In this document: piece by piece, positions 16,291 to 24,893 of the stretch
Position numbering within the stretch: the first letter of the stretch is position 1
Layout of the letters: each line of letters opens with the position of its first letter
DNA from: an uncultured Bacteroidota bacterium
Lineage (GTDB): Bacteria; Bacteroidota; Bacteroidia; Bacteroidales; WCHB1-69
NCBI GenBank assembly: GCA_902770735.1
Contig: CACXUB010000007.1
Location: 1-35,404, forward strand
Length of the DNA: 35,404 nucleotides
Reading direction: 5' to 3'
The notes under the pieces: generated by a model
Told to the model about the DNA's origin: nothing
Databases searched by the model: none
What the model saw: only the letters and a program-made list of their open reading frames with translations
Program-made: the position numbers and the translations under genes

Positions 16291-17625
16291 CGGTTTCAAA
16301 ATCCCCTCGATAAACGCCCTTTTCTCTTTCAACAACGCCTCGGTCCGCGCCTCCATCAGGAGCCGCAGGTACGGTTCCGTGTTTGACGGGCGGATGTTGA
16401 ACCACCAGTCGGCAAATTCCACGCGGTAGCCGTCGAAGTCGAGGATTTTTTCGGGCTTCTCCTGCGCGACCGCCGTGTTCACCACCGCTTCCATCGCCGC
16501 TTTCTTCTCTTCGATGGTGAAGTTGATTTCGCCGGAGTTGGCATAACGTCTGATGCGGCCGATTAATTGTGATACGGACACGCCTTTTTTCTTCATTTCG
16601 GCGACGACGTGCAGGATCACCTGGGCGGCAATCATCGCGGAGTCGGAGTAGAAGAAGTCGCGGAAGTAGTAGTGGCCGGCATATTCTCCGCCGAACGCGC
16701 CGTCGATTTCGCGCAATTTCATGGCGGCGTAGGCGCGGCCCACCCGCCAGATGTACATCTCCCGGCCCATCTTCTCTAAATATTCCGCCACCGACTTGGA
16801 TGTTCTAATGTCTTGGATGACAAGTCCTTGGATGTTTTTCTCTTCGATAAAATAGTGTCCCAAAACCGCAATCATCAGGTCGGGCGGGATGAAGTCGCCG
16901 TGTTCATCGACGAACATCACGCGGTCGGCGTCGCCGTCGAAGACCACCCCGATGTCAGCTTTGGTTTCGCGCACTTTCTCCTGCAAGGCGACGATGTTTT
17001 CCGGTTCTAACGGGTTCGCCTCGTGGTTCGGGAACGTGCCGTCCAACATGTCGAACAGGTAGAGCGGTTGCTCCCCGAAGATCTCCTTCACTAAAATGGA
17101 GGCCATTCCGTTGGAACAGTCCATCACAATGTTCAGATTGTCAATGGGATAGCGGTACTGCGACTGGAAAGCGAGGTACTCGTCTTTCACGGGGTAGTCC
17201 ACGATTTTGCCTTTCGGGGCGGTGACCGTCACCTCTTCGTGCAGCACTTTCTGTTCCAACTCGCCGAGCCCGGTGTCGTAGCCGACAGGCAGCGCGTCCG
17301 TCTTGGAAACCTTCAACCCGTTGTAATCCTTGGGGTTGTGGGATGCGGTGATCATCACGGAGGCGGGGAAATGGTGTTTGGCGGTGAAATAATAGACCAT
17401 CGGCGTGGTGGTGAGCCCCATGTCATAAGCGTCCGCGCCCGCATCGGTGATGCCGCGGGCCAACGCCTGGAACATATCGTCGGAGGTCAACCGCATGTCC
17501 CTGCCTATCAGTATTTTGTCCGCTTTCAGTAGCGAAGGCAGAAAAAATCCGAACTTATAGATGGTGTCCAAATCGAAATCTTTGCCGAAGACACCACGGA
17601 AATCGTATGCTTTGAATGCGCCCAT
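16270..17625 (-). CDS. Phosphomannomutase/phosphoglucomutase
   Basis: Cytoplasmic alpha-D-phosphohexomutase interconverting hexose-1- and hexose-6-phosphates for nucleotide-sugar and polysaccharide synthesis. All four family loops are present: phosphoserine loop TASHNPKDYNG (Ser95), metal loop DGDADR (230-235), sugar-binding loop GGEYAGHYY and phosphate loop RPSNTEPYLR. The length of 451 residues is typical of the ManB/AlgC-type group rather than of GlmM (no GlmM-type signature seen). Mannose versus glucose preference cannot be set from sequence. The C-terminal LAVGC and stop are read from repeat family A, suggesting the original stop was lost or moved. Upstream lies a 198-bp gap of repeats and a poly-C tract, with no clear TAnnTTTG element. 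Confidence 0.92.
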   Translation of the reverse strand: MGAFKAYDFRGVFGKDFDLDTIYKFGFFLPSLLKADKILIGRDMRLTSDDMFQALARGITDAGADAYDMGLTTTPMVYYFTAKHHFPASVMITASHNPKDYNGLKVSKTDALPVGYDTGLGELEQKVLHEEVTVTAPKGKIVDYPVKDEYLAFQSQYRYPIDNLNIVMDCSNGMASILVKEIFGEQPLYLFDMLDGTFPNHEANPLEPENIVALQEKVRETKADIGVVFDGDADRVMFVDEHGDFIPPDLMIAVLGHYFIEEKNIQGLVIQDIRTSKSVAEYLEKMGREMYIWRVGRAYAAMKLREIDGAFGGEYAGHYYFRDFFYSDSAMIAAQVILHVVAEMKKKGVSVSQLIGRIRRYANSGEINFTIEEKKAAMEAVVNTAVAQEKPEKILDFDGYRVEFADWWFNIRPSNTEPYLRLLMEARTEALLKEKRAFIEGILKPFLAVGC

Positions 17626-17667
17626 ATTTCGGTTTATAAGTTTATAAGTTTAAGGTTTAGAGTATTA

Positions 17668-17753
17668 AGTCACTAGTCTAAGTCTAAGTTATTAGTCTAA
17701 GTCTAAGTCATTAGTCTAAGTCATTAGTCTAAGGCATTAGTCTAAGTCTAAGT
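17668..17753. repeat. Repeat family B, diverged (GTCATTAGTCTAA / GTCTAA)
   Basis: Same word as the array at 10911, but the palindromic core is mostly ATTAGT rather than ACTAGT and the GTCTAA hexamer often intervenes. A short TTTATAAGT tandem precedes it at 17632-17650. Confidence 0.88.
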
Positions 17754-17765
17754 CCCCCCCCCCCC
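17754..17765. repeat. Homopolymer tract of 12 C
   Basis: Twelve consecutive C directly after the family B tract, about 130 bp upstream of the phosphohexomutase ATG. Tracts this long are prone to slippage in replication. Confidence 0.9.
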
Positions 17766-17790
17766 GCTGTCAATTCCTCGCCAGTGAAAA

Positions 17791-17817
17791 GCTAATAGCC
17801 AACAGCCAACAGCCAAA
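17791..17817. repeat. Repeat family A: TAATAGCCAACAGCCAACAGCC
   Basis: Three to four 7-bp units ending 6 bp from the upp stop codon. Confidence 0.88.
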
Positions 17818-17823
17818 CCCCAC

Positions 17824-18480
17824 TCACTCCTTGATGCCATACGCCAAATCGCCGGCGTCGCCGAGACCGGGCACGATGTAGGAGTGGGCGGTCAGCTCCT
17901 CATCCACGGCGCCGATCCAGAAGGTGCAGTTGTCGTCGGGGAGTTTGCTCATCACGTAGTCGAGACCCTGGCGGCTGGCGATGACGCTCACGATGTGCGT
18001 GTGCAACGGGTCGCCCTTGCTCATCAGCTCTTCGTACGCTAACACCAACGATTGTCCGGTGGCCAACATCGGGTCGCAGAGAATCAGCGTCTTCTCGTCC
18101 AAGTCGGGCGAGGAGAGGTAGTCGATCTGGATTTCGAAGGTGCCGTCGCGCTCATACTTCCGGAAAGCGGAGATGAAGGCATTTTCGGCGTGGTCGAAAT
18201 AGTTGAGCAAGCCCTGGTGCAGCGGCAGTCCGGCGCGCAGAATGGTAGCCAGCACCGGCTTCTCCTGCAGACGGGGAACGTTGGCGATGCCCAACGGGGT
18301 TACCACCTCCTGCTCGGCGTAGGCCATGTTCTTGCTGATTTCGTAGGCGAAAATCTCGCCGATACGCTCCAAGTTCCGGCGGAAACGCATGCTGTCGATC
18401 TGCACATCGGCGCTTCTGACTTCCGAGATGAACTCGTTGAAAAGGGAGTTCGAGTTTCCTAAAATGTGTAAGTTGTTCAT
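17824..18480 (-). CDS. upp: Uracil phosphoribosyltransferase
   Basis: Cytoplasmic pyrimidine-salvage enzyme: uracil + PRPP gives UMP + PPi. At 218 residues it has the expected length. The PRPP-binding loop is CDPMLATGQS (Asp136-Ser144 core), and the uracil-binding C-terminal block is SYIVPGLGDAGDLAYG. ILRAGLPLHQG is the conserved flexible-loop region. It follows purB by 42 bp filled by repeat family C, and is probably co-transcribed with it, pairing a purine biosynthetic with a pyrimidine salvage gene. Uridine kinase, the other UMP salvage enzyme, is at the end of this window. Confidence 0.96.
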   Translation of the reverse strand: MNNLHILGNSNSLFNEFISEVRSADVQIDSMRFRRNLERIGEIFAYEISKNMAYAEQEVVTPLGIANVPRLQEKPVLATILRAGLPLHQGLLNYFDHAENAFISAFRKYERDGTFEIQIDYLSSPDLDEKTLILCDPMLATGQSLVLAYEELMSKGDPLHTHIVSVIASRQGLDYVMSKLPDDNCTFWIGAVDEELTAHSYIVPGLGDAGDLAYGIKE

Positions 18481-18486
18481 AATGTA

Positions 18487-18529
18487 AAGGTTAAAAGGTT
18501 AGAAGGTTAGAAGGTTAGATGGTTAACAG
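18487..18529. repeat. Repeat family C inverted: GGTTAGAA octamers, joined to a family A word
   Basis: AAGGTTAAAAGGTTAGAAGG-type octamers fill the purB-upp gap and end in GGTTAACAGCC. The purB stop codon TAA is at 18523-18525, inside the tract. Confidence 0.9.
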
Positions 18530-19818
18530 CCGAAAACTCGTTCGAAGATCGCGGGCACCTGTTTCAGGTAGTATTCCAACGTGAAGCACTGGTCGAGTTC
18601 TTCGGGGGTGAAGTGGCTCATGACGGTCTCGTTCTGGGCGAGGAGCTCTTTGTAGTCCTGTCCTTCGAACCAGGCTTTCATGGCGATGGGCTGCACGAGG
18701 TCGTAGGCGCTTTCGCGGGAGAAGCCCTTGTTGATGAGGGCGGTCATGACGCGCTGCGCGAAGATGACCTTGTGGGTCAAGTATATGTTTTTCAGCATGT
18801 TCTCCGGGAAAACGACGAGGTTTTCCAAGATGTTGCCGAAGCGGTTGAGCATGTAGTCGAGCAGGATGGTGGCGTCGGGGAGCATGATGCGCTCGGCGGA
18901 GGAGTGGGAGATGTCGCGCTCGTGCCAGAGCGGGATGTTCTCGTAGGCGCTGACCATGTAGCCGCGGAGGATTCTCGCGCAGCCGCACATGTTCTCGCTG
19001 CCGATGGGGTTGCGCTTGTGAGGCATCGCGGAAGAGCCTTTCTGACCCTTGCCGAAAGCCTCTTCGGCCTCGCGGAGTTCCGTGCGCTGCCAGTGGCGCA
19101 CCTCGATGGCCATCTGCTCCATTGTGGAGGCGATGAGCGCGAGGGTGCCCATATAGTGAGCGTGGCGGTCGCGTTGCAGCACCTGCGTGGAGATGCGGGC
19201 GGAATGGATGCCGAGCTGCTCGCAGACATAGTCCTGCACGAACGGCGGGGTGTTGGCGAAGTTGCCCACCGCGCCGCTGATCTTGCCGCACTCCACATCG
19301 GCGGCGGCCATCTCGAAACGCTCGATGTTGCGGCGCATCTCCTCGAACCACAACGCCCACTTCAGACCGAGGGCGGTGATGTCGGCGTGCACACCGTGCG
19401 TGCGCCCGATGCAGGGCGTGTCCTTGAACTCGTAAGCGCGTTTCTTGAGAATCTCGATGAACCGCTGGAGATCCTTGCGGAGGATGTTGTTGGCCTGCTT
19501 GATGAGGTAGCCGTTGGCGGTGTCCACCACATCGGTGGAGGTGAGCCCGTAGTGCACCCACTTCTTCTCGTCGCCGAGGCTCTCGCTCACGGCGCGGGTG
19601 AACGCCACGATGTCGTGACGGGTCTCCTTCTCGATTTCGTATATACGCTGCACGTCGAAGGTGGCCTTCGTGCGCAGTTTCTCAACGTCTTCAGCCGGAA
19701 TCACGCCGAGTTGGCTCCACGCGGCAGCGGCTTCGATTTCCACTTTCAAATAGGCGCCGAATTTGTTTTCCTCAGTCCAGACGGCGCTCATCTCCGGACG
19801 CGAATAACGGGGTATCAT
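18523..19818 (-). CDS. purB: Adenylosuccinate lyase
   Basis: Cytoplasmic fumarase/aspartase-superfamily enzyme acting twice in purine synthesis (SAICAR to AICAR; adenylosuccinate to AMP), releasing fumarate. The superfamily signature [16 protein letters not shown] carries the flexible catalytic serine loop; [15 protein letters not shown] and [16 protein letters not shown] provide the other active-site blocks. I start at the ATG at 19818 ([14 protein letters not shown]), about 431 residues and typical for the family; the open frame continues upstream, but a -7 element at 19840-19847 lies within it, so the longer start would precede transcription. The protein ends in ERVFGC, with the final Gly-Cys and stop read from repeat sequence. 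Confidence 0.96.
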   Translation of the reverse strand: MIPRYSRPEMSAVWTEENKFGAYLKVEIEAAAAWSQLGVIPAEDVEKLRTKATFDVQRIYEIEKETRHDIVAFTRAVSESLGDEKKWVHYGLTSTDVVDTANGYLIKQANNILRKDLQRFIEILKKRAYEFKDTPCIGRTHGVHADITALGLKWALWFEEMRRNIERFEMAAADVECGKISGAVGNFANTPPFVQDYVCEQLGIHSARISTQVLQRDRHAHYMGTLALIASTMEQMAIEVRHWQRTELREAEEAFGKGQKGSSAMPHKRNPIGSENMCGCARILRGYMVSAYENIPLWHERDISHSSAERIMLPDATILLDYMLNRFGNILENLVVFPENMLKNIYLTHKVIFAQRVMTALINKGFSRESAYDLVQPIAMKAWFEGQDYKELLAQNETVMSHFTPEELDQCFTLEYYLKQVPAIFERVFGC

Positions 19819-19839
19819 AATCGCAAAATATTTTCGCGG

Positions 19840-19847
19840 CAAAGATA
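19840..19847 (-). promoter_or_regulatory. Bacteroidota -7 element for purB-upp
   Basis: Minus-strand TATCTTTG, 22 bp before the chosen purB ATG. It favours this start over an upstream one. A short GGTGAATGGTGAATAA-type repeat lies just upstream (about 19860-19886). Confidence 0.6.
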
Positions 19848-19959
19848 CGAATTTAATTGTGATTAGTGATTGGTGAATGGTGAATAATTCCAAGAAGGAA
19901 GGTCCGACCTGTTATTGGCCTTGCAAAAATTTACTTACCCGAATGCCAAACGCCACAAC

Positions 19960-20544
19960 TCACAACGTGTACAGCACCCCGAAGTTCAGCCCCCAGTCGA
20001 ACTTGTGGTCGGCGAATCTGTTTGGGAGGAAGATGCAGCGGTAGCCGGGACGGAAGTCGAGTTGCAGGGCGAGCGGGATGTCGAACTTGTACTCCAGTCC
20101 GAAGAAACCGTTCGCGCCGGCCTTGCAGTTGTGGACACTCCAAATGGTGGCGGAGTTCTGGTTCGGGTTGGTCGGGTCGGGAATCGGATCGTAGCCAGGG
20201 TCGCCCGGTTCCAAGCCAGTGATGTAGGAGAAGGGTTGCCAGTTGTAGCCGAGGCTGCCGCCCAGGCCGACAAATCCGTACAAACCTTTGCACAACCGCC
20301 CTTCGTACATGAAGTTCGGGGAGAGGTCCAGCGACCACAGGTGCGAGCCATAGACGTAACAGTACTTGGTGCCCAGATCGACCTGGATGGCGAAGTGCTG
20401 GGTGGGGAAGGTCTTGTACGTCACAGCCTGCGAGGTGCCGACGGTCGCCCCGATGCCGTGTTTATAAGGAGCCTGTGCGTTCGCATGGAACGTGATTCCT
20501 GCGAAAAAGGCGATAATCACAAAGACAATACTGCTTCTTTTCAT
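19960..20544 (-). CDS. Small predicted outer-membrane beta-barrel protein
   Basis: 194 residues with a Sec signal peptide (MKRSSIVFVIIAFFAGITFHANA). The rest is alternating hydrophobic/polar strands rich in Tyr, Phe and Gly (YGFVGLGGSLGYNW, NGFFGLEYKFDIPLALQLDF, DWGLNFGVLYTL), consistent with an 8-strand OmpW/OmpX-like barrel. There is a Pro/Asn/Asp-rich loop at about 112-130 (PGDPGYDPIPDPTNPNQN). I recognise no specific family. A strong terminator separates it from the gene upstream, so it may be transcribed alone; a TATTTTTG at 20615-20622 overlaps that terminator and could be its -7 element. Confidence 0.7.
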   Translation of the reverse strand: MKRSSIVFVIIAFFAGITFHANAQAPYKHGIGATVGTSQAVTYKTFPTQHFAIQVDLGTKYCYVYGSHLWSLDLSPNFMYEGRLCKGLYGFVGLGGSLGYNWQPFSYITGLEPGDPGYDPIPDPTNPNQNSATIWSVHNCKAGANGFFGLEYKFDIPLALQLDFRPGYRCIFLPNRFADHKFDWGLNFGVLYTL

Positions 20545-20588
20545 AATGGTTTTTGCTTTTAACGTTTTGATTTACAGTATGATAAAAA

Positions 20589-20619
20589 TTTTGCCGTCTG
20601 CTTTTGACAGGCGGCAAAA
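20589..20619 (-). terminator. Intrinsic terminator after the FISUMP gene
   Basis: TTTTGCCGTCTG at 20589-20600 pairs with CAGGCGGCAAAA at 20608-20619 (12 bp, one G-U) around a 7-nt loop; on the minus strand TTTTTAT follows. Confidence 0.85.
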
Positions 20620-20648
20620 ATAAGAAAAAAGTCATAACGATGTTTTTG

Positions 20649-21212
20649 TCAAGGTTTCCGATACACGCAACGGACGGAAAAGCACGCGCTCTTGTCGGTT
20701 GATGAAATATCTTGGTGCGTGACATAATAGGCTGATAATTCATTCTTTTCCGTCGAAGTCCATTGGTAACAGTTAAAGGCGGAGTTTGACGGTTTTCCCG
20801 AAAAATGGGCGCACCCCGAGTATCCGGTGCAAAGCGAGGCGGAGTAGTCTCTTAGAATCATGATGTCGTCCTTGCTGGGAAGATACCAACCCTCGGGACA
20901 CAAATTCTTGGCTGCTTCCCAGGTGTAAAGCAGTCCGTAGTTTTCCACATTGTCTTTGTCTGGATTGTTTTTCGGGTATTCGAATTGGGGAATGTTGAGG
21001 TTGGCGGCTGTGGTGTCGTAATGTGGGATGGGTTTCCCGTAGCGGTCGTATGTTGTCCTCATGTTCTCCACCATCACACAAAAGTGGTCGGTTTGCATGG
21101 TTTTGTAGATGTGGCCCTCTTTATCCATTATCGGGGCGCAGCCGGAGTTTTGCGCGGATACGGCCGCTGCAATCCCCGCCATCAAAAACAAGAATAAGTA
21201 AACTTTTTTCAT
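20649..21212 (-). CDS. Exported FISUMP-domain protein
   Basis: 187 residues with a signal peptide (MKKVYLFLFLMAGIAAAVSA). The body matches the Fibrobacter succinogenes major paralogous domain pattern: DKEGHIYKTMQTDHFCVMVENMR at the start, YGLLYTWEAAKNLCPEGWYLPS in the middle (only key residues: YTWEAA, CPEGWYLPS), and YQWTSTEKN then FSVRCVYRKP at the end. Cysteines are numerous for an exported protein and may form disulfides. FISUMP proteins are common, mostly uncharacterised surface proteins in Bacteroidota and Fibrobacteres. No T9SS tail or lipobox is seen, so it may be periplasmic or released. I see no TAnnTTTG promoter just upstream. Confidence 0.82.
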   Translation of the reverse strand: MKKVYLFLFLMAGIAAAVSAQNSGCAPIMDKEGHIYKTMQTDHFCVMVENMRTTYDRYGKPIPHYDTTAANLNIPQFEYPKNNPDKDNVENYGLLYTWEAAKNLCPEGWYLPSKDDIMILRDYSASLCTGYSGCAHFSGKPSNSAFNCYQWTSTEKNELSAYYVTHQDISSTDKSACFSVRCVYRKP

Positions 21213-21471
21213 AACATTTAAGATGGACTTCTATGTTTTAATCTTCACGCCGTGTCTGAAAATAAAGCGAAGTCCGATGAACTCCATTTTGAGAAGCGAC
21301 GAGGTTGTTGGTGATAACCACAACTAATGTTTTGGATATAAGCGAGATATGAAAAGTTTAACGGAAGGATGCGTTTTTAAGGATTTTTAAGAGTATTCGA
21401 AAAAGAGCCGCCAAAAACTTGACGGCTCTCTGTAGAAATTGCGATTCGCCGGGGCAAATGATTATTCGACC
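21213..21471. other. 259-bp intergenic stretch without a recognisable gene
   Basis: Apart from the terminator at 21404-21429, I see only a weak long-range inverted repeat, GGACTTC (21225-21231) with GAAGTCC (21269-21275). It has none of the short tandem repeats found in other gaps. Confidence 0.5.
21404..21429 (-). terminator. Terminator of the fused oxidoreductase gene
   Basis: Minus-strand AGAGCCGTC pairs with GGCGGCTCT (9 bp with one G-U), followed by TTTT, 43 nt past the stop codon. Confidence 0.8.
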
Positions 21472-24400
21472 CTATTGGAAGGCGTTCTCGCTCAGACCGT
21501 CGCCGGAGATGGCGAGGCGCGACATGTAAGACGGAGCCTCCTTGCCGAGGTACTTATCGACATAGATCTTGGCGAGGTACTGTCCCAACATGAAGCCGTG
21601 GCCGCGCATACCGACCAACAGGCCGTGTTCGGGATCCACGATGTAGCGCGGCTCAGTGTAGTAGCCCGCCCACGTGGCCTGGAAGCTGACGTTCTTGAGC
21701 TGTGGAATCCAGTCGATGAACATCTCCGCACACACCTGCAGGAACTCCTGCGTGTTGTACTTCAGCTCCTTGCCGGCCTGCTGCTGTTCGGTCGCGGGCG
21801 ACGCGCAGCCAATGATTTGGCCGGTTTCCGCGAACTGCTGACCATAGACGGCGGAGAAGCCCTTGTACTTCCGACGGTCAATGAGCATGTCCAAGGAGTC
21901 GCCGTCCTTACCCAACATCGGCAGACGATGCGTGATAAACGCTTGGTGCTTAATGGGATACAAGCCGAGGTACATACCCAACTGCTCCGCGAACTTGTTG
22001 GCGCTCGGTCCGAGGGAGTTCACGAAATGCTCGCAATGGTACTCCACGTACTCTTTGTCGTGGGTCTTCACCAACGCCATGAAGCCCTTGGCGGTCTTGC
22101 GCACCTCCAACAGACGGGTGTCCTCCAACAGCACGCCGCCGTGCTCGATGGCGATGTTGCGGATGTAGTTGATGGTGGGGCCGGGCGTGGCCTGCCAGCA
22201 CGCATTGGTGATGCAGGCGGCCTGGTAGGTGTTGAGGTTCGGGTTGAAGTAGGGCGAAACCTCCTTCACGAAGTCCTTCTTATCGACCATGTAGCCGTCG
22301 CTCCATTCGAGGGATTTCTCCAACGCCTTGTAGTTAGCCTCGTCGTGGGCGAACCCGATGTAGCGCGTGGGCTTGTAGTTGATGTTGGTGACCTTCTGGA
22401 TGGATTCGAAGATGGCGCGGTTGTGTTCCGCGATGTCGGCGATTTCCGGCACAGAGAAGCTGGGACGGCCGCCGCCGATGCAGCGCCAGGAGGAGCCGCG
22501 TTCGGCGTTGCAGAGCACCACCTTCTTGCCGGCTTCGGCGAAGTAGCGGAACAGGCCGCTGCCCGTGATGCCGCCGCCCGCCACGAAGACGTCGCACTCG
22601 ACCTTCTTGGTCGGGTGGCCGTTGACGTTCGTCACGAATGTTTCGGGCTTGTCGTTCGGACAGAGCTCGCCGATGTTGAGCTGCGAGGAGAGCGGGCCGC
22701 GCGGGGTGGCGTCGCCCACGACCTCCACACCGTGACCAGCCAGCAGCAACTTCACGCGCGGGATGCAGCGTTTGCCGCGGCACGGACCCATGCCGATGCG
22801 GGTGATGTGCTTCAGCTCATCCACGGAGATAATCTTCTTGCCCTTCACGGCCTCCAGGATGGTCTCGATTTTCACGTCGTCGCAGTGGCAGACGAAGGCG
22901 GGATCCTCCTCCTTCTTGTCGAGTTTCTGCCAGTTCAGCGGCTCGGGGTAGTTTTCTTTCAGGATGAAACCGGTGACGCTCATCAATGCTTCACCGCTGA
23001 TATCCAGGGCTTTCACGCGGGCGACATGCGTCTTGTTCGCGCCCTTCGTGATTTTTTCGATGACACCTTCGCCGACCTTCTGGCCGTTGTCGTCCACCAA
23101 GAAAACCTCCGCGTTCTCCTCTGCGTCGTACTCGAACGGCAGGAAGAGCCAGTTTTTCGGGATGTTGTATCCGAAGAGGGCTAAGCCGGGACAGTGGTTG
23201 ACGCACTTCATACAGCCGATGCACTTGTCGTAGTCGATCTGCGGCACGTGGTTGGTGGCGATTTTGGTGATGGCGCCTTGCGGGCAGGCGAACGTGCAGG
23301 GGTTGCAGGCGAAACCGTAGAGACAGTCGGCCATGACGAACGGCTTCTGCAGACGGTCGCCACAGGGACGGTTGGGTTTCTCGAGCACGCGCACCGGATG
23401 TTGCTGGGAATCCGCGTAATCCTTGGTCACGGCGAGGTAATCGTCGTAGTTGAAACGCACGTTGAGGGTCTGGGCGATCTCCATGGCGGCCTGTTTGCCG
23501 CGCAGAACGGCGCAGGTGCCCTCACCCACGCGGGTGGCGTCGCCGATGCCGTAGGTGTTGAGCCCGAAGGTGACCTTGCCCTTTTCGAGGATGAGGTTGT
23601 CGGGTTTCAGACCGGTGCATATATTGATGAGGTCGATGTCTTTGATGACCTGTTCCGTGCCGGGCACGGGTTGGAAGTTCTTGCATTCGGCAATCACCGC
23701 GCCGATTACGCCGGTGTGGTCCTCGTTGGGGATGGCTTTCAGCAGCGTGTGGGAGGTGATGATGGGGATGCCGAGACGGCGCACGCGGTTGGCCTGCACC
23801 GGGAATCCGCCCTCGTGGTCCATGGCCTCGACGATGGCCACCACTTTCGCACCTGCTTGAACGGCCTGATACGAAGTGAGATAGCCGATATTGCCGGCGC
23901 CGATGGTGAGGATGCGCTTGCCGAGGAGCGTGTGCTGCAGGTTCATCATTTTCTGCACGACAGCGGCGGTATAAACGCCCGGCAGGTCGTCGTTCTCAAA
24001 GGTGGGCATAAACGGGAACGCACCCGTGGCTACGACGAGGAAGTTGGCATCCACGAAGAAGATGCTGCCGTCCTGCATGTTCTTGGCAGCCACGCGCTTG
24101 CCTTCGAGGATGTCCCACACGGTGCTGTTGAGCAGAATGCCGGAGTGGTCGTCGCCGGCGAGCGTCTTGGCGATGTCGAAACCGCGCATGCCGCCGTATT
24201 TCTGCTCCTTCTCGAAGAAGAAGAACTGGTGGGTCTGCATGGTGAACTGTCCGCCGATGCGGTCGTTGTTGTCGATGACGATGTTGGGGATGCCGAACTT
24301 GTTGAGCTGTTCGCGGCAGGCGAGGCCGGCAGGACCCGCGCCGATGATGGCGACCTCGGTCTTATAGACTTTCGGGCCTTCGGCAGGCTGGATGGTGTCG

Positions 24401-24702
24401 GTTTCGGGAAGATAGTTGTGGGCGATCTCCTCCACTTTCTTGACGCCATCGACGAGGGTGACGCAGATGCGCTTCACCACGCCGTCGACGAGCATTTCGC
24501 AGGCGCCGCACTTGCCGATGCCGCAGTCCATGCTGCGCTCGCGGCCCTTCAAACTGTGACTGTGGATGGGAAAACCCGCCTGGTGCAAAGCAGCGGCGAT
24601 AGTGTAGCCCTTCGCGGCCTTCACTTGCTGACCCTTGTACTCAAAGGTCGTGATCTCCCTTTCGGGAATATCCAAGATAGGATGATGCAAAATCGGATAC
24701 AT
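21472..24702 (-). CDS. Single-chain multi-redox-centre FAD oxidoreductase (HcnABC / proline-sarcosine dehydrogenase-like fusion)
   Basis: 1076 residues with five redox modules in order. (1) [2Fe-2S] ferredoxin-like domain, Cys60, 65, 68, 80, of the HcnA/SoxA-N type. (2) Two-dinucleotide FAD/NAD domain of the HcnB/SoxA type, with GAGPAG at 121-126 and GAGNIG at 268-273. (3) Two [4Fe-4S] sites: Cys460, 466, 469, 473 and Cys494, 497, 500, 504. (4) BFD-type [2Fe-2S] site: Cys605, 607, 641, 646. (5) D-amino-acid-oxidase-like FAD domain (about 703-1076) starting VFVAGGGITGSG. In known relatives (HcnABC, opine, hydroxyproline, sarcosine and proline dehydrogenases, GlpABC) these parts are on separate chains. 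It probably oxidises an amino or imino acid, or glycerol-3-phosphate-like compound, and passes electrons through the clusters. All cluster ligands are present. Soluble; substrate unknown; transcribed alone. Confidence 0.87.
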   Translation of the reverse strand: MYPILHHPILDIPEREITTFEYKGQQVKAAKGYTIAAALHQAGFPIHSHSLKGRERSMDCGIGKCGACEMLVDGVVKRICVTLVDGVKKVEEIAHNYLPETDTIQPAEGPKVYKTEVAIIGAGPAGLACREQLNKFGIPNIVIDNNDRIGGQFTMQTHQFFFFEKEQKYGGMRGFDIAKTLAGDDHSGILLNSTVWDILEGKRVAAKNMQDGSIFFVDANFLVVATGAFPFMPTFENDDLPGVYTAAVVQKMMNLQHTLLGKRILTIGAGNIGYLTSYQAVQAGAKVVAIVEAMDHEGGFPVQANRVRRLGIPIITSHTLLKAIPNEDHTGVIGAVIAECKNFQPVPGTEQVIKDIDLINICTGLKPDNLILEKGKVTFGLNTYGIGDATRVGEGTCAVLRGKQAAMEIAQTLNVRFNYDDYLAVTKDYADSQQHPVRVLEKPNRPCGDRLQKPFVMADCLYGFACNPCTFACPQGAITKIATNHVPQIDYDKCIGCMKCVNHCPGLALFGYNIPKNWLFLPFEYDAEENAEVFLVDDNGQKVGEGVIEKITKGANKTHVARVKALDISGEALMSVTGFILKENYPEPLNWQKLDKKEEDPAFVCHCDDVKIETILEAVKGKKIISVDELKHITRIGMGPCRGKRCIPRVKLLLAGHGVEVVGDATPRGPLSSQLNIGELCPNDKPETFVTNVNGHPTKKVECDVFVAGGGITGSGLFRYFAEAGKKVVLCNAERGSSWRCIGGGRPSFSVPEIADIAEHNRAIFESIQKVTNINYKPTRYIGFAHDEANYKALEKSLEWSDGYMVDKKDFVKEVSPYFNPNLNTYQAACITNACWQATPGPTINYIRNIAIEHGGVLLEDTRLLEVRKTAKGFMALVKTHDKEYVEYHCEHFVNSLGPSANKFAEQLGMYLGLYPIKHQAFITHRLPMLGKDGDSLDMLIDRRKYKGFSAVYGQQFAETGQIIGCASPATEQQQAGKELKYNTQEFLQVCAEMFIDWIPQLKNVSFQATWAGYYTEPRYIVDPEHGLLVGMRGHGFMLGQYLAKIYVDKYLGKEAPSYMSRLAISGDGLSENAFQ

Positions 24703-24769
24703 GATTCTTGTTCTTATATTTGACTGTTGTTGAAATCTTTTTCAATTAAGGTGAATTCAAACGAGCCCG

Positions 24770-24777
24770 CAAAAGTA
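24770..24777 (-). promoter_or_regulatory. Bacteroidota -7 element for the fused oxidoreductase
   Basis: Minus-strand TACTTTTG, matching TAnnTTTG, 68 bp before the ATG. Confidence 0.5.
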
Positions 24778-24864
24778 AAAAAAAATTATGTTGGATATGA
24801 ATATGCATGTTGAAAAATGATTTCCGCTTGATGTTTCATCTGCCGTATATGTCCAAGGAAATTT

Positions 24865-24872
24865 TATCTTTG
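24865..24872 (+). promoter_or_regulatory. Bacteroidota -7 element for the S41 protease; decides its start
   Basis: TATCTTTG lies 22 bp before the ATG at 24894. The longest open frame begins upstream of it at 24807, so that start would not be transcribed from this promoter. Confidence 0.6.
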
Positions 24873-24893
24873 CCGCCTTTAATGTTTGAAGCA

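Noticed and set aside
21472..24702. Calling this gene glpA, soxA or hcnB
   Set aside because: It carries the parts of several such enzymes; no substrate-specific residue pattern lets me choose.
23194..24723. 509-codon plus-strand open frame opposite the fused oxidoreductase
   Set aside because: Shadow frame; the minus strand carries complete cofactor and cluster motifs.
24807..24893. Upstream start for ctpA
   Set aside because: A TATCTTTG promoter element lies at 24865-24872 inside it, and the downstream ATG gives a normal membrane anchor.
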